Shown: positions 11,016 to 20,694 of the stretch, piece by piece
Layout: each line of letters starts with the position of its first letter
Numbering within the stretch: position 1 is the stretch's first letter
NCBI GenBank assembly: GCA_018398765.1
Contig: JAHBMJ010001156.1
Location: forward strand, 1-34,490
Source of the DNA: Chromera velia
Taxonomy: Eukaryota > Sar > Chromeraceae
Length of the DNA: 34,490 nt
Direction: 5' to 3'
Notes under the pieces: generated by a model
The model's database searches: none
Told to the model about the DNA's origin: nothing
The model's input: only the letters and a program-made list of their open reading frames with translations
Program-made: the position numbers and the translations under genes

Positions 11016-11991
11016 GCATACGGGTGAATATACGATTACATATATGTATGTATACGTCTTTTGCCCTGCTCTCTACATATGCAGCTGTCTAGCTGAGAAA
11101 AGGAGACGGCACCCCAGGGCGCTTGCTCTTCAACTTACGGGCGCCCCCCCGCCCCCCTTGTGATCAACAGAAATCCAATGGATTCCTCTATCTAAGCATT
11201 GCTCCAAAAAATCGGTCAGTTGTCTTTCCTTCTTCAAATGGTTTCTTTCACAGCTAGAAAGAATGCTGGCTCATAACTGTTGCGAAATGTTGTACTTGCT
11301 GTTGCTGCTGCTGCTACTTGTTACTCTAAGTTTTGGTAAGCAAATATGGCAAAAAAAAGATAACGTGGTCGCAGTGGTAATGATTGTGGCTGTTAAGGTA
11401 CACGGAAAAAAAATCGATGATCCAGACCTACTCAGCTTGTTGTTGATCATACACACACATGCAGTCTTGATTTTGTTCTCTCACTCAAGAACTACACATG
11501 ACCAACATGACGACTCTTTCTCCTCCATTCTCAGGATGCCCATAATGTGTAGTGGGACTTAGCTGGCATGGCTGTATCTCTCTTTGCAGTGCCAATGATG
11601 ACCACTGCTAGTGATGATGAGGACAATAGCGGTGCTATAGTGAGGATAACGATGATGGCAGCAGCTGATGACAAGAAATATGCTCAGCCATCGGACTCCA
11701 ATGAGGAGAAGACGGTGATTTACATTGATGTATACATGATATTGTGGAGGCATTTAAAGGCGACTAGATACTTAAATGCTGCGACATCATCATTAGTTCA
11801 AAAAATATACGCTTATCCCTTTGGCTCGCTTATGAATTGAAGTTCTATCTTCAAACTGCTATTAAAGTTCATCTCTAGGTTCATCTACATTGTTTCTTAA
11901 GGAGTGTATTTATGCTATCTCTTTATATAACAATTGTTGACTATAATATACAAAAGGTAAAGACATTCATTCATTTGAAATACCCTTATGC
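11016..11991. other. AT-leaning DNA with no supported gene
   Basis: Contains CTG-type triplets near 11295-11320 and several short frames (plus 11263-11562, plus 11568-11840) made of hydrophobic low-complexity residues. No domain was recognised. The left end of the large TIR element follows at 11992. Confidence 0.45.
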
Positions 11992-12219
11992 TAGGGGCCT
12001 AGCTGAATACCGAAAGGCTATAAGTTCGATTGTAAGAACGAGCATTTTTTATGTATTAATCTAAAAAGTAGAGAATACGGTTGTTATTGTGATATTAAAG
12101 TGGTATCTCAATCCTTTACAGTTATAGTGGAGAAGTAACATTAAGTCGTATGAAAAGAATGTTTAACAGATGTTACGACTCCTTTTTTGAAACCCACAGA
12201 TGTACTTTTAGAGTAGGGC
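11992..12219 (+). repeat. Left terminal inverted repeat, outer part
   Basis: Pairs with the minus strand of about 20860-21060. Diagnostic matches: TAGGGGCCTAGCTGAATACC at the tip, GTAGAGAATACGGTT (about 12067), GTTTAACA(G/A)ATGTTA and TAGAGTAGG at the break. It contains many substitutions and several small indels. The repeat is interrupted at 12219/12220 by the nested element. Confidence 0.8.
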
Positions 12220-14079
12220 GACCTCCTTAAACCTAACCACTACTTAAAAACTCAAGCCGCATTTTTGGATAAGCTTGAAAGTCTGTGCCGCAGGCGCAGA
12301 TCATTTACAACGTCTTGAAAGCCAAAGCCACATATAGTGACCATGTTTGATTTGATTATATTTGATTTGATTTGATTTGAGCTTCAACCTCAAATATTTG
12401 ATATTTGAGGTAAGATTTGAGGTTAACCTCTTAGGGTTCCTCACTGAGTCACTGACTTACTATCACTCTGATCATTTTTCTCATGACAATAGTTATCAGA
12501 ACATTTCTGATGTGTGTTTCAAAAATTTAAAAAAATATATATATAATTATAACTTATCAGTTCCGTAAAAAAAATATGCCTGTGTGGCAGTGTATATACA
12601 CTAGTCACTGAGACTCACTCTAGTACTAATAGAGATTAAGAACGTAAAATTGATAGATTTGAAATTGCATATGACTTTTTGTTGATACGATAAAGTTAGA
12701 GCACGTACCAAAATTGAGGTGACAATCACTCAGCTTTATGGCACTTCCTTTTCCTCTTTTTCATGATCACTTTCTTCAATGTGAATCGAATTGATCGGTG
12801 GTGGGAGCTGCTGAGAGCTTTTTCTCTGGCTTTTCGGTTTTTTAGGAGTGGGTGCTCTTGGGCTTCTATTCGGTTGTGGAGAGATGACAACGGGGTGAGA
12901 CGGAGAACCACGCACACGTTTGCTATTGCTGTTGGTGTTGGAACGGTGTGGGTTACCGTCCTGTTTCTGGGTAGCTAAGCATCCAGAGTTAGTAAGTTCG
13001 GCTACCCTCTGTGCCGCACCAGGGCCGACAACAAGCCCCTTGTATTGGAGGTAAATATAGAGAGGTCGGTAGCCTTCCTCACCCGGAGTGATAACTTTCT
13101 CAGGAGGGGGAAGTTTCCCACCAACCTTGATTCTCTTCTTATGCGTCTCTGTATATGGTGCAACCACGGCTTCTGCTTCATCTTTGGTGGGGAAAAACGT
13201 TCACACGTCAGGCTACTTCGTCCCCCCTGCCCCTTCCGACGACTTTTCCTGTCTTTCTTGGAGCAGCTACACATGTTTGTCAGACGTGATCGTCAAACCA
13301 TACTGATTGATGAGGTGGGTTTGAAAAGAACTGGTTGCCGCTGCTGTATACTCACAGCCATAAATAGTTTCTCCTTCCCTCTCGGCTCCTTATATTTTCA
13401 CCTGACACTGAATCACATTTGCCCCCTTTTGCACGGACTATATTTTTTTTGCGTACCCGGCTCTAAAACCACATGCCTCTTTCTTCCCGTTCGACCCTGT
13501 CGGATTGTATGACATGTCTTTACGGGGTGTAAAATGTTTGCAGACGCTTAAAAAGGGGGCCGTAAAAGATGTTCCAGCACCAGAAAAGTCAACACAGCTG
13601 TTCAGCAAAACGTTCAGCTGATCGGTTTACCTCTATATGAAGTAAAAGGGGGTGAAACGTCAATTTCAGTGCAGCTCAAAACGTTTTTGTTTTTGAGAGC
13701 AAACCATCAAGATTTAGGTTTTTTCATTTGAATCAGCATGCGTGACGGATCGGTACTTACAAAAGTTTTTTCGGGACCTTCATATTTGAGGTTGAAAGTC
13801 ATATTAATCAAATATTTGATCGTATTTGATAGGTCTTTAAAATACTAGGTCCTCCCTGACTGGATATTTGATTTGAGCTTAAGCCCTACCTCAAATCAAA
13901 TCAAATCAAATCAAATCAAATCAAATCAAACATGGTCACTAGCCACATACATTATCTAGACGGTATTTTGAACGCCTACGCCGCAAGCGTAGACGGTCTC
14001 TTAAAAAACAATGCCGCAGATAGAGATGATCTTGATGATATTTTTTTAAGTGACACTTAGGTTCAGGGAGGTTTAACTT
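12220..14079. mobile_element. Nested element inserted in the left TIR, 8-bp AGTAGGGC flanks
   Basis: The sequence AGTAGGGC lies on both sides (12212-12219 and 14080-14087), and the outer TIR alignment resumes exactly past the second copy. This fits an 8-bp target-site duplication, the length typical of hAT elements. The ends form a diverged inverted repeat: ACCTCC-TTAAACCTAA near 12221 against ACCTCCCTGAACCTAA read inverted near 14075, then TGCCGCAGGCG / TTGCGGCGTAGGCG, GTGACCATGTTTGATTTGAT and TTTGA pentamer runs (12361-12380; 13890-13930). The right tip has about six extra bases, so the exact terminus is uncertain. The interior holds a broken minus-strand gene (12730-13515). Confidence 0.7.
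12730..13515 (-). pseudogene. Broken gene in the nested element, possible zinc-finger protein
   Basis: From the ATG at 13515 one frame runs 262 codons to TGA at 12730. It is interrupted only by TAG, TAA, TAG, TAG, TGA and TAA, with no frameshift. It starts MSYNPTGSNGKKEACGF. Around 13300-13340 it reads TSSFQTHLINQYGLTI, which resembles the end of a BED-type zinc finger (TS...HL...H) with the last His replaced by Tyr. The C-terminal 140 residues (GYRPLYIYLQYKGLVVGPG and following) end in a Pro/Ser/Lys-rich, then acidic, tail. A BED finger would suit a hAT-type element, but no RNase H-like transposase core is present, so this would be a fragment or an accessory protein. The family is not recognised with confidence. 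Confidence 0.5.
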
Positions 14080-14262
14080 AGTAGGGCTATATATGTATAA
14101 ATTTTTATATATCTAATGATCAACTAAAGTAACTGTTTTAGTAATAAAAAATAAGAACCGAATGCCTGAGCAAAATAAGTATATTACTAGCAGTGGCCTA
14201 GGTAATAGTGTATAAGGACTATTTGGAAACATGTTTATACCTAGGTTTATACCAACGGCACT
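14080..14262 (+). repeat. Left terminal inverted repeat, inner part
   Basis: After the second AGTAGGGC copy the outer inverted repeat continues. TATATATC(T/C)AATGATCAACT, GCAAAATAAGTATATTACTA, GCAGTGGCCTAG and ACATGTTTATA all match the minus strand of about 20697-20870. The match ends near CCAACGGCAC, inside the start of the chromodomain ORF. Confidence 0.8.
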
Positions 14263-15092
14263 GGCCGGAGACTTGGAACTACTAAACGAATACCTTAGAG
14301 TGAAAGGTTTACCTACTGCTAGAGGTAGCCAAGCAGTGCCTGACGTAACAACAACAACTAAGTGGGAGGTGGAAGAGATTCTGGATTACGACGAGCGATG
14401 CAATTGGTACAAAGTGAGGTGGCAAGACTCTCCACTTGGAAAAGATAATCCAGATTGGGCGAATACAGCCGATTTCAAAGGCTGTGGTGACCAGTTATTG
14501 ATTGAGTATCATCACAAAGTTACAAAAGATCTCCAGCTTCTTGAACAACATCTTGCTGTATTGAACTTTGACCAATGGGAATGAGACCATGATCTACTAA
14601 CTTTAGCAGCGACGAGAGTAAAAACCGAGGGGGGAGAAGAGGCAAGCATAAAATTTGTACCAAGCGCAGAGCTTAAATATTTTTTCAAATATCAGATTCC
14701 ACCCACTCTTTAAGAAGAACTCGGTCAAGTACACCTTACATTAAAGGCATTGTATGAATCAGGAAGAGAAATATAGAGAAAACCTCGTTCACTCATGGCA
14801 GCTGATCAAATGATGACAAGCTCTCAAGATTAATAAGCAAAGAGCTCATCTGGATGGATTAAAGCGATTCAGTTAACGCTTCAAAAGCAAGCAGCCTCTT
14901 TTGTTTACTCTGCTCAGCCTGGCATCTTTCAGGAGATGGAAGACTTTATGCGAGACGACTCGTTAATATACCGAGGTAATAGCCCTTGTAGTAACACTCT
15001 TTACAGCTCCCAACAACTATATCAGCTGGAACTACTAGGGTCTCACCACACCATAGTTGTTTTAAAAAGAATTGACGGACACGCTGTTGGGT
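14231..15092 (+). pseudogene. Chromodomain protein gene next to the left TIR, with in-frame stops
   Basis: The uninterrupted part (14231-14584, 117 codons) starts MFIPRFIPTALAGD and contains a chromodomain-like segment: WEVEEILDYDERCNWYKVRW, then NPDWANTADFKGCGDQLLIEYH. Chromodomains bind methylated histone tails and occur in integrases and transposases as targeting modules. A TGA follows, but the same frame continues with protein-like sequence (AELKYFFKYQIPP, EELGQVHLTLKALYESG, SGWIKAIQLTLQKQAASF, QLELLGSHHTIVVLKRIDGH), broken only by TAA, TAG, TAA-TAA and then TAG at 15090-15092. It stays open apart from one more TAA until TGA at 15289. The start overlaps the inner edge of the TIR. No catalytic residues were recognised. 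Confidence 0.55.
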
Positions 15093-15493
15093 AGCTGGTG
15101 AAGAGTGTACTATACGATCGAAAAACGACTTGGTATTTCGGCTTCTCCAAATGGCTGAGTGTATATCTGTAAAAGGGTTCATTTTCAGAAGGAATTGAGA
15201 CTATGTTTGTGTACTTTTTGTTTTTATATTCAAGTATAAATGTACATGATTTTTTAAATAAAAACATGCAAGTTTTTGGTGCACATTGAAAGGGTAATAT
15301 GTGCATATGACACAAATCCGTACATTGAAAGGCGGACAGATGTGAGTGATATAAGCAAAAAGTGTTTTGTGAATCTAGTTTGTGGATGCAAAAAATACCG
15401 TCTTTAGGCAAATGCTCGCAAAACTTTTAACAGACCTGGAAAAACCCCCGAGTGAACCCTCAATAGACTTTGATTTGCTTCCACTTCACCCGG

Positions 15494-16282
15494 TCACTAC
15501 ATTTCTGCAGATGAAAAAAAAACTTATACACCCACTTCTTTCTATATTCCTGTAAGAACATACATGCAGCCACTGTGGTGCAAATCATCATCCAATTTGA
15601 AGGAAACTGTTTAAGTCTGCAACTATTTGTATACAAATTCGGAAATGTAATCAGATTTGACTTTATTAGGTGGAATTCCAAAAGCTTGTCTCATATTGAT
15701 TTCATAGCGATCCATATTGAACGCATAAAAATCACGTTTCTATTTTTCTCATGACTTAATATTTTTTACCCCCTCTATATGATCTCCACTATTGTTTATC
15801 ATCATATCATGAGAGTACATGGTCGTACACTGAGCAGAATTTATTATTTGTGTCCTCAAAAACTCAGCAAACTCATTTTTGTTGAGCACAAAGTTAAGGT
15901 TCTGTATAAGCTGCTTGAACTCGGACGAAGTCTTCAAATATTCCTTCACAAAGGCACCATACTCTCTTGGGTGTGAAAAAACAAAGAAGTGCCTCTCCAT
16001 CAGGCACTTAATGTTTATTTCAAATCGCTTAGACAACCAGTCAATCAACGATTGAAGCCGGTTGTCCTGGTACCACCAAAACTTGTTTGATGTCTTTTCA
16101 TCACGTACGATAAACCAAAATTCCCAGGGATCAGTTTTATTTGAGACGTTTAGCCCCCATTTTGCAGAAGAAGTGTCAGCTGGAATACATATAAAATAAA
16201 TTATTATGGAACCCAGTCCCCCGTGGTTGAAACGGTTAGCCTTTTTCAAAGATATCCTAAAAGATATCTTTGATTGATACAA
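15494..16282 (-). pseudogene. Element gene of unknown function with UAR-rich C-terminal part
   Basis: The frame 16282-15749 is open for 177 codons (KWGLNVSNKTDPWEFWFIV, NKFWWYQDNRLQSLIDWLS, MERHFFVFSHPREYGAFVK) and ends in TGA. The same frame goes on with an ATG at 15715: MDRYEINMRQAFGIPPNKVK, then LDDDLHHSGCMYVLTGI, to TGA at 15494. This 74-codon part holds five TAG/TAA codons and no TGA before its end, yet still reads like folded protein. The N-terminal boundary is unclear. Upstream minus-strand frames (16283-16420) also look coding but are shifted. No family recognised. Confidence 0.5.
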
Positions 16283-16336
16283 GCGCTAGAGTATACTGTG
16301 AGCTCTCAATGGCCTAGCTCAATGGCTTTTTCTAAT

Positions 16337-16507
16337 TCATTATAGTCGAATGGTAATGGCCTAGGGTACTGGCTTTATTTATACTGCAGCACTGCTATAC
16401 CATGGTGCCTGTGCTACAAAGCTATTAATGACCAGTTGCTGATCTGGTTCTTCTAAGGGAGGAAACGATGGAGCGTACCGCATACCCTGGACATTAATTT
16501 ATGGCCA
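16337..16507 (-). pseudogene. Short element ORF fragment sharing WP-INVQG with 16973-17000
   Basis: Read on the minus strand, 57 codons run WP, TAA, INVQGMRYAPSFPPLEEPDQ and on to TGA, interrupted by TAA, TAA, TAG and TAA only. A second minus frame here reads PFDYNELEKAIELGH, so a frameshift near 16380 may join this fragment to the gene starting near 16282. The first residues match those encoded on the opposite strand at 16973-17002 (WPQINVQGIR). Confidence 0.35.
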
Positions 16508-17003
16508 TTCTATGCGTGCATAGGCGTGCGAGACCAATCTAAAACCATCCCCCCCTTTCACTGACCATCCCGCCTGAGCATGAGGTGGGGGCGTCTTCCT
16601 AGCCAAGCAAAAGCAAACAATACATGCTGTTGCTACCTATCCGTTTACTTGTTGCTTTGCTTTCTAACAGCTTTTCTACTCATCTCTCACATACACTTTC
16701 TCACCACTAGAGTGTTGCATCGATTAACAGAAGTCCAGGCACTGTAGTAAGACACAGTCAGTCAGTCAGTCCGTATGGAGCGTGAAAAAAAACGAGTATG
16801 CAGATGAACAATGCATGAATGAGTGCGTACATTCTCTGCATCCACGCATGCAGAGGGCGCCAGGCGGCGGCGGCATCCCCCCCCCCTCCACGGCGCATGC
16901 TCGTTGGTCGGGGCCGGCCCAGGTCCTGTATGAAGGCCTGCAGAAAAGAAAAAGAAAGTGAAAGCATACAAATGGCCACAAATTAATGTCCAAGGTATCC
17001 GCT
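16477..17003. repeat. Inverted pair of about 35-bp arms (16477-16512 and 16965-17003)
   Basis: The minus strand of 16477-16512 and the plus strand of 16965-17003 share AATGGCCA(T/C)AAATTAATGTCCA and flanking bases. They could be TIRs of a 0.5-kb nested MITE, or two divergent coding segments with a common peptide. Differences fall partly at synonymous positions (CAG/CAA, CGG/CGC), which favours the coding reading. The 450 bp between the arms is GC-richer and has no clear gene. Confidence 0.5.
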
Positions 17004-17169
17004 TGTGGTTGTCTGGTCCACCTAAAAAGAGTAATTTTTTTTTTAATAGGAGAAAATCAGTTGACCGCTCATTGTGGGGTGGAGGGGGTGCATGCTTCCA
17101 GAGAAGTTTTGTATATTCCTTTAGAGTGGACCTTCCAGAGTGAAGGAGGTCGTCGCGTGGTGGATTTGT

Positions 17170-19046
17170 TTAGATGAGTTGGTAGTCGTCAAGGGATGAA
17201 ATTTTCTTAGCCTCAGCTTTTTTTGCAGCTCTTGTAGGCAATGATACTGATGTTAATGGGCTTTCAATACATTTTATAATAGTAAACTGTCTTTTCCATA
17301 GAGTTTTTTCCTTCTTGCTGTTATTTTTCTTTTTTTCTTTGTTTTTGATTATCTTGCTGCTATCATTGCAGCTATATGATATATTGTGGTTACTTTTCTG
17401 AATCATTTCATTGGTAGTGGTGGAGAGGGTCACCATTGTACTGCTGTTACTGCTGCTATCATCACTGCTGCTACTACTACTGCTGCTGCTACTGCTACTC
17501 AGACTTGGAGTCTCTCTTTCCACATGAATATTGCTAGGCAGGGCACTCAAGTCAAGCAGACACTTCTTTTCTTCTATTGTATCACTAGTGTCTGTTGTAG
17601 CATTACCAAAATCTGTCGTTAGCTCATCTGTAGAGAGCAGCTGGACTGTTACATCTAGTGCTATCTTTGTCGGTGCTTGTGCTGTTACTGTTGTTGCGGA
17701 TATATGTTTTGACTATGTTTGCACCTCTGCTTGCAGCTCTTTTTGCACCTCTGTTTGCACATCTTTTTGCACCTCTGTTTGCACCTCTGTTTGCACCTCT
17801 GCTTCCACCTCTGCTTGCACTTCTGCTTGCACTTCTGTTTACATCTCTGCTTGCACCTCTGTTTGTAGCTCTGCTTCTACCTCTGCTTGCACCTCTGCTT
17901 GTACTTCTGCTTGCACCTCTGTTTGCACCTCTGCTTGCACTTCTGCTTACACTTCTGCTTGTATCTCTGCTTACACTTCTGCTTGCACCTCTGTTTGCAC
18001 CTCTGCTTGCACCTTTGCTTGCACTTTTGTTGTACTTTTTGTCTTTACTTCTAGTATCTGTGGTGCAGCTTCTACGATCTCTTTTGTTTCCACTACTGGT
18101 GTTGACTTCATATTTTGTTGTCTTTCCATGCTTTTCAAGGTTGATACTGATGCTGATGCTACATTTGACAGCTCTATGATCTCACTTTAAATTTTTTTTC
18201 TGCTTCTACCTGCAGTGCCTCTGTAGGTATTGCTTCTGCGGTCTTCTCTTTTTCTTTCATTTCTGTTACCAAAACGGGTGTCAACGCTTTATCTTCCTGC
18301 TGTTGTGTATTAGTTTGTATTTTTACTTACACTTGCAGCCCCACCTTTGCTCCTAATGCAAAAGCAGATGTTGATGCCTTATTTATTGATCTATGCTGAA
18401 TCTCCTTTTCTATGTTTTTTTGTGGTAGTTCTGTAGGTGGTTCTTCTGCTGATATTTCATTTTGTCTTCCCATGTCTGCAGACACTTCTTTGGTAGGGGC
18501 TATTGGAGCCATTACTCCGCTGACTGGACAAGGTACAGTCATTGTTTCACATTTCGTTTAACTTTGTTTATTGTTAGTTTCAATACAGTGGATTTGACTA
18601 ATAATGCTTACTGTTTTCAGGTCGTTTAGACATGTACTGGGGATACTCTTAGTAAAAAGACGTAGACGGCTCTTCATCACAGAGGGCCCTATAGGTTTTC
18701 TATCATTTGTTGCGAATAATAGCCTAAGAGTGGGAGAAATATACTTCAAGCTATAATTTGTTTGAGTGACACCTGACTCTGCTTGAGTATGAGAGTCTGT
18801 TTTCTTGTTATCAGCCCACTGTATCTGTGTTGAAGAATTAAATACTGTTTGCTTGCATCTTAACATTTTTTCAAGCTCCTCTTTCAAAGCAATTATCGCT
18901 TTATCTTTTTTGTTAACTTGCTTTTCAAGATAAACAGTACGCTTTTGATAAGATGATAAGTGTTGTTGAAGGTATTGTGTTGATTTATACTATTTTCCAC
19001 AGTGTTCGCACGTTTTAATCATCATCATAGACTCGTTAGGTTGCAT
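17170..19046 (-). pseudogene. C2H2 finger / coiled-coil / EVQ-repeat protein of the element
   Basis: The frame starts at an ATG at 19046. The N-terminus holds a C2H2-like finger, CEHCGK-stop-YKS followed by QQHLSSYQK: the TAG sits where Gln is common, and the last zinc ligand is Tyr instead of His. A coiled coil follows (YLEKQVNKKDKAIIALKEEL). Then come a Pro/Glu-rich linker, about 28 tetrapeptides of type EVQA/EVQT (18040-17710), a poly-Ser block (near 17490-17460) and a Lys-rich tail. One frameshift in an A8 run (about 18190) separates the two halves. In more than 600 codons there are about nine TAA/TAG and no TGA. The frame can be read past the TAA at 17170 to about 17000. A regulatory or structural DNA-binding protein is possible; no family assigned. 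Confidence 0.55.
17710..18040 (-). repeat. 12-bp coding repeat for EVQA/EVQT tetrapeptides
   Basis: On the minus strand the unit is GAGGTGCAAGCA with variants (GAA, ATA, ATG, CTG; ACA for GCA), about 28 copies. Length is kept in multiples of three throughout. Three copies have TAA in place of CAA. The peptide has a regular acidic/hydrophobic/polar pattern and could form an extended helix. Confidence 0.8.
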
Positions 19047-19094
19047 AATAGCTGCAGTGCTTATATTTGATAGTTGTCTTATAAGTAAACGCTT

Positions 19095-19415
19095 TCAGTT
19101 CTTTAGGTCGTTTTTGAACCCACTTGTTGCCCTTTGTATATTTTGCCTTTTGTTAACAGTCTTGCATGTCTATCTTTTATGCTTTAAAGCAGTAACGATC
19201 TGATGCTCGACAGTGTAAGCAACACGTAATCTTGTAGGCTTACTGGTGCTACATACTTCCAGAAAGAACCACTGTAAGGTAGTGACAGAATTTGGGTAAG
19301 GCACATACTGCATATACTTATAATCGGGGTAACATGTAGTTATACAGCAGGAATAAAGTTTCTCTTGTTCAGATACAGCCTTGATTATACAAAAGAAAAC
19401 AAGACTGAAAAAACA
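19095..19415 (-). pseudogene. ORF fragment upstream of the C2H2 gene, same frame
   Basis: Between TGA codons at 19416 and 19095 the frame reads LYSCCITTCYPDYKYMQYV, SVTTLQWFFLEVCSTSKP and RLRVAYTVEHQIVTALKHKR, then one TAG, then a basic stretch. It ends at TGA and continues in the same frame into the C2H2 gene 16 codons before its ATG. It may be the N-terminal part of that gene or a separate small gene. A TTTTTTCAG acceptor-like site lies near its start. No family recognised. Confidence 0.35.
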
Positions 19416-19967
19416 TCATACTTAAGTGAAGGCTTTACTTATTGCCAGTCAACTATTCCCACTCCGTCTCACTCTTGTTTTCTCTCATTTTGTTCTCTTT
19501 TCTAGTATCCATATGTATTTTTATTGTGGTGATGCAATGTAATCTTGTTGTTTTATTAGTATTCCACTTCTTTTTCATCGTCTGCTTTCATTCCTCTGGG
19601 ATTTATCGTCTGCCCTAATGTTGTTCCAACTTATCCTATATATTCTGTTTATAGTTTATTTGCCTTCATCGCTTTATATTCTTTCTCTCTTTATTCCATG
19701 ATGATTCTGCTCAGATTTTTATGAGCGAATGTTGCTTTCTGTGCAATGTCTGATTGACGCCCTGGGGCATAGCTATGAGGGGCGTAATCTACCTATCTAT
19801 TCATATTGTCTGGTTCAGTAAGTGATATGATTATTTTTTTATAGATCGTTCCTCATACATACTTTCTGTTTCTCTGCACTCTTTTGTTGGCCACTCATCT
19901 ATTGTTTTAACATTCAATTGCTTCCTTTGTTTCCTATCAATGCTCTTTTCTCCCTGTAGACCTCTCC
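19416..19967. other. T-rich interior of the element, no gene seen
   Basis: Pyrimidine- and T-rich plus strand with stops in all frames. No coding or repeat structure was recognised before the minisatellite at 19968. Confidence 0.45.
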
Positions 19968-20535
19968 AGATCTCTCCACCCTCTGCAGACCCCCCCACCC
20001 TGTGGATCAGATCCTCTGCAGACCCCCCCGCCCTGCTGATCAGATCTTCCGCAAATCCCCCCACTCTGTTTGCCAGATCCTCCTACCCTGTTAATTAATT
20101 CTTTTTTAGACCCCTCCGCCCTTTCTGCAGACCCCCCCACCCTACTTGTTAAATCTCCCCTATTCTATCCGTCAAATTTCTATAGATCCCCCCACCCTGC
20201 CTCTCAAATTCCCCCCTACCCGGTCCTTTAAATTCCTCCCTACCCGGTCCGTCAAATTTTTTCTTACCCGGTCCGTCAAATTTTTAGTGATACCTCTATC
20301 TTGTCTGTATATCAGATTCTCTACAAATCCCTTGACCTTGCTGGGTAGACTCCTCTCTGCCCTGCCGATCAAATTTCTATAATCTTTACTTTTTGCAGAA
20401 ACTCCTATATCAAATTTCTGTAAACCCCTTCTTCCGTGTTCATCAAATTTCTGCAAAAGCCCCCTCAATGTCAAATTTCCGCAGAACCCCCTCAATCGTG
20501 TCATTAAATTTCTGTAGACCCCCCTCTAACGTGTC
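19968..20535 (+). repeat. Pyrimidine-rich minisatellite inside the element
   Basis: The first half has units like CAGATCCTCTGCAGACCCCC plus CACCCTG. The second half has shorter units of the type TACCCGGTCCGTCAAATTT (about 24-27 bp), then CAAATTTCTG-type units. The first half matches the array at 5757-6012 in opposite orientation, and its CAGACCCCCC core recalls 7668-11015. Confidence 0.8.
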
Positions 20536-20694
20536 CATCAAATTTCTGTAATACGTTCATCGTCCTTGACGACTGAATCGTAAAGAAAGACAGTGAAAAA
20601 AATCGATAGATCAGAGGTATGTACTATAGGAAGTAAAAATGACTTGAAGCAACGTACCTAGCAACGTACGCTGCTAAAAATTCACAATACAAAG

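Noticed and set aside
11263..11562. 99-codon frame with a leucine run resembling a signal peptide
   Set aside because: The leucines come from CTG/CTT triplet repeats and the rest is low complexity.
11992..12045. tRNA-like A-box (TAGCTGAATACC) and B-box (AGTTCGATT) in both TIR tips
   Set aside because: Spacing between boxes is too short and no cloverleaf could be drawn; coincidence within the TIR is more likely.
17531..18190. 219-codon plus-strand frame (CTSACTSV repeats)
   Set aside because: Antisense of the EVQ repeats; the minus strand gives a finger, coiled coil and coherent flanks, so that strand is taken as coding.
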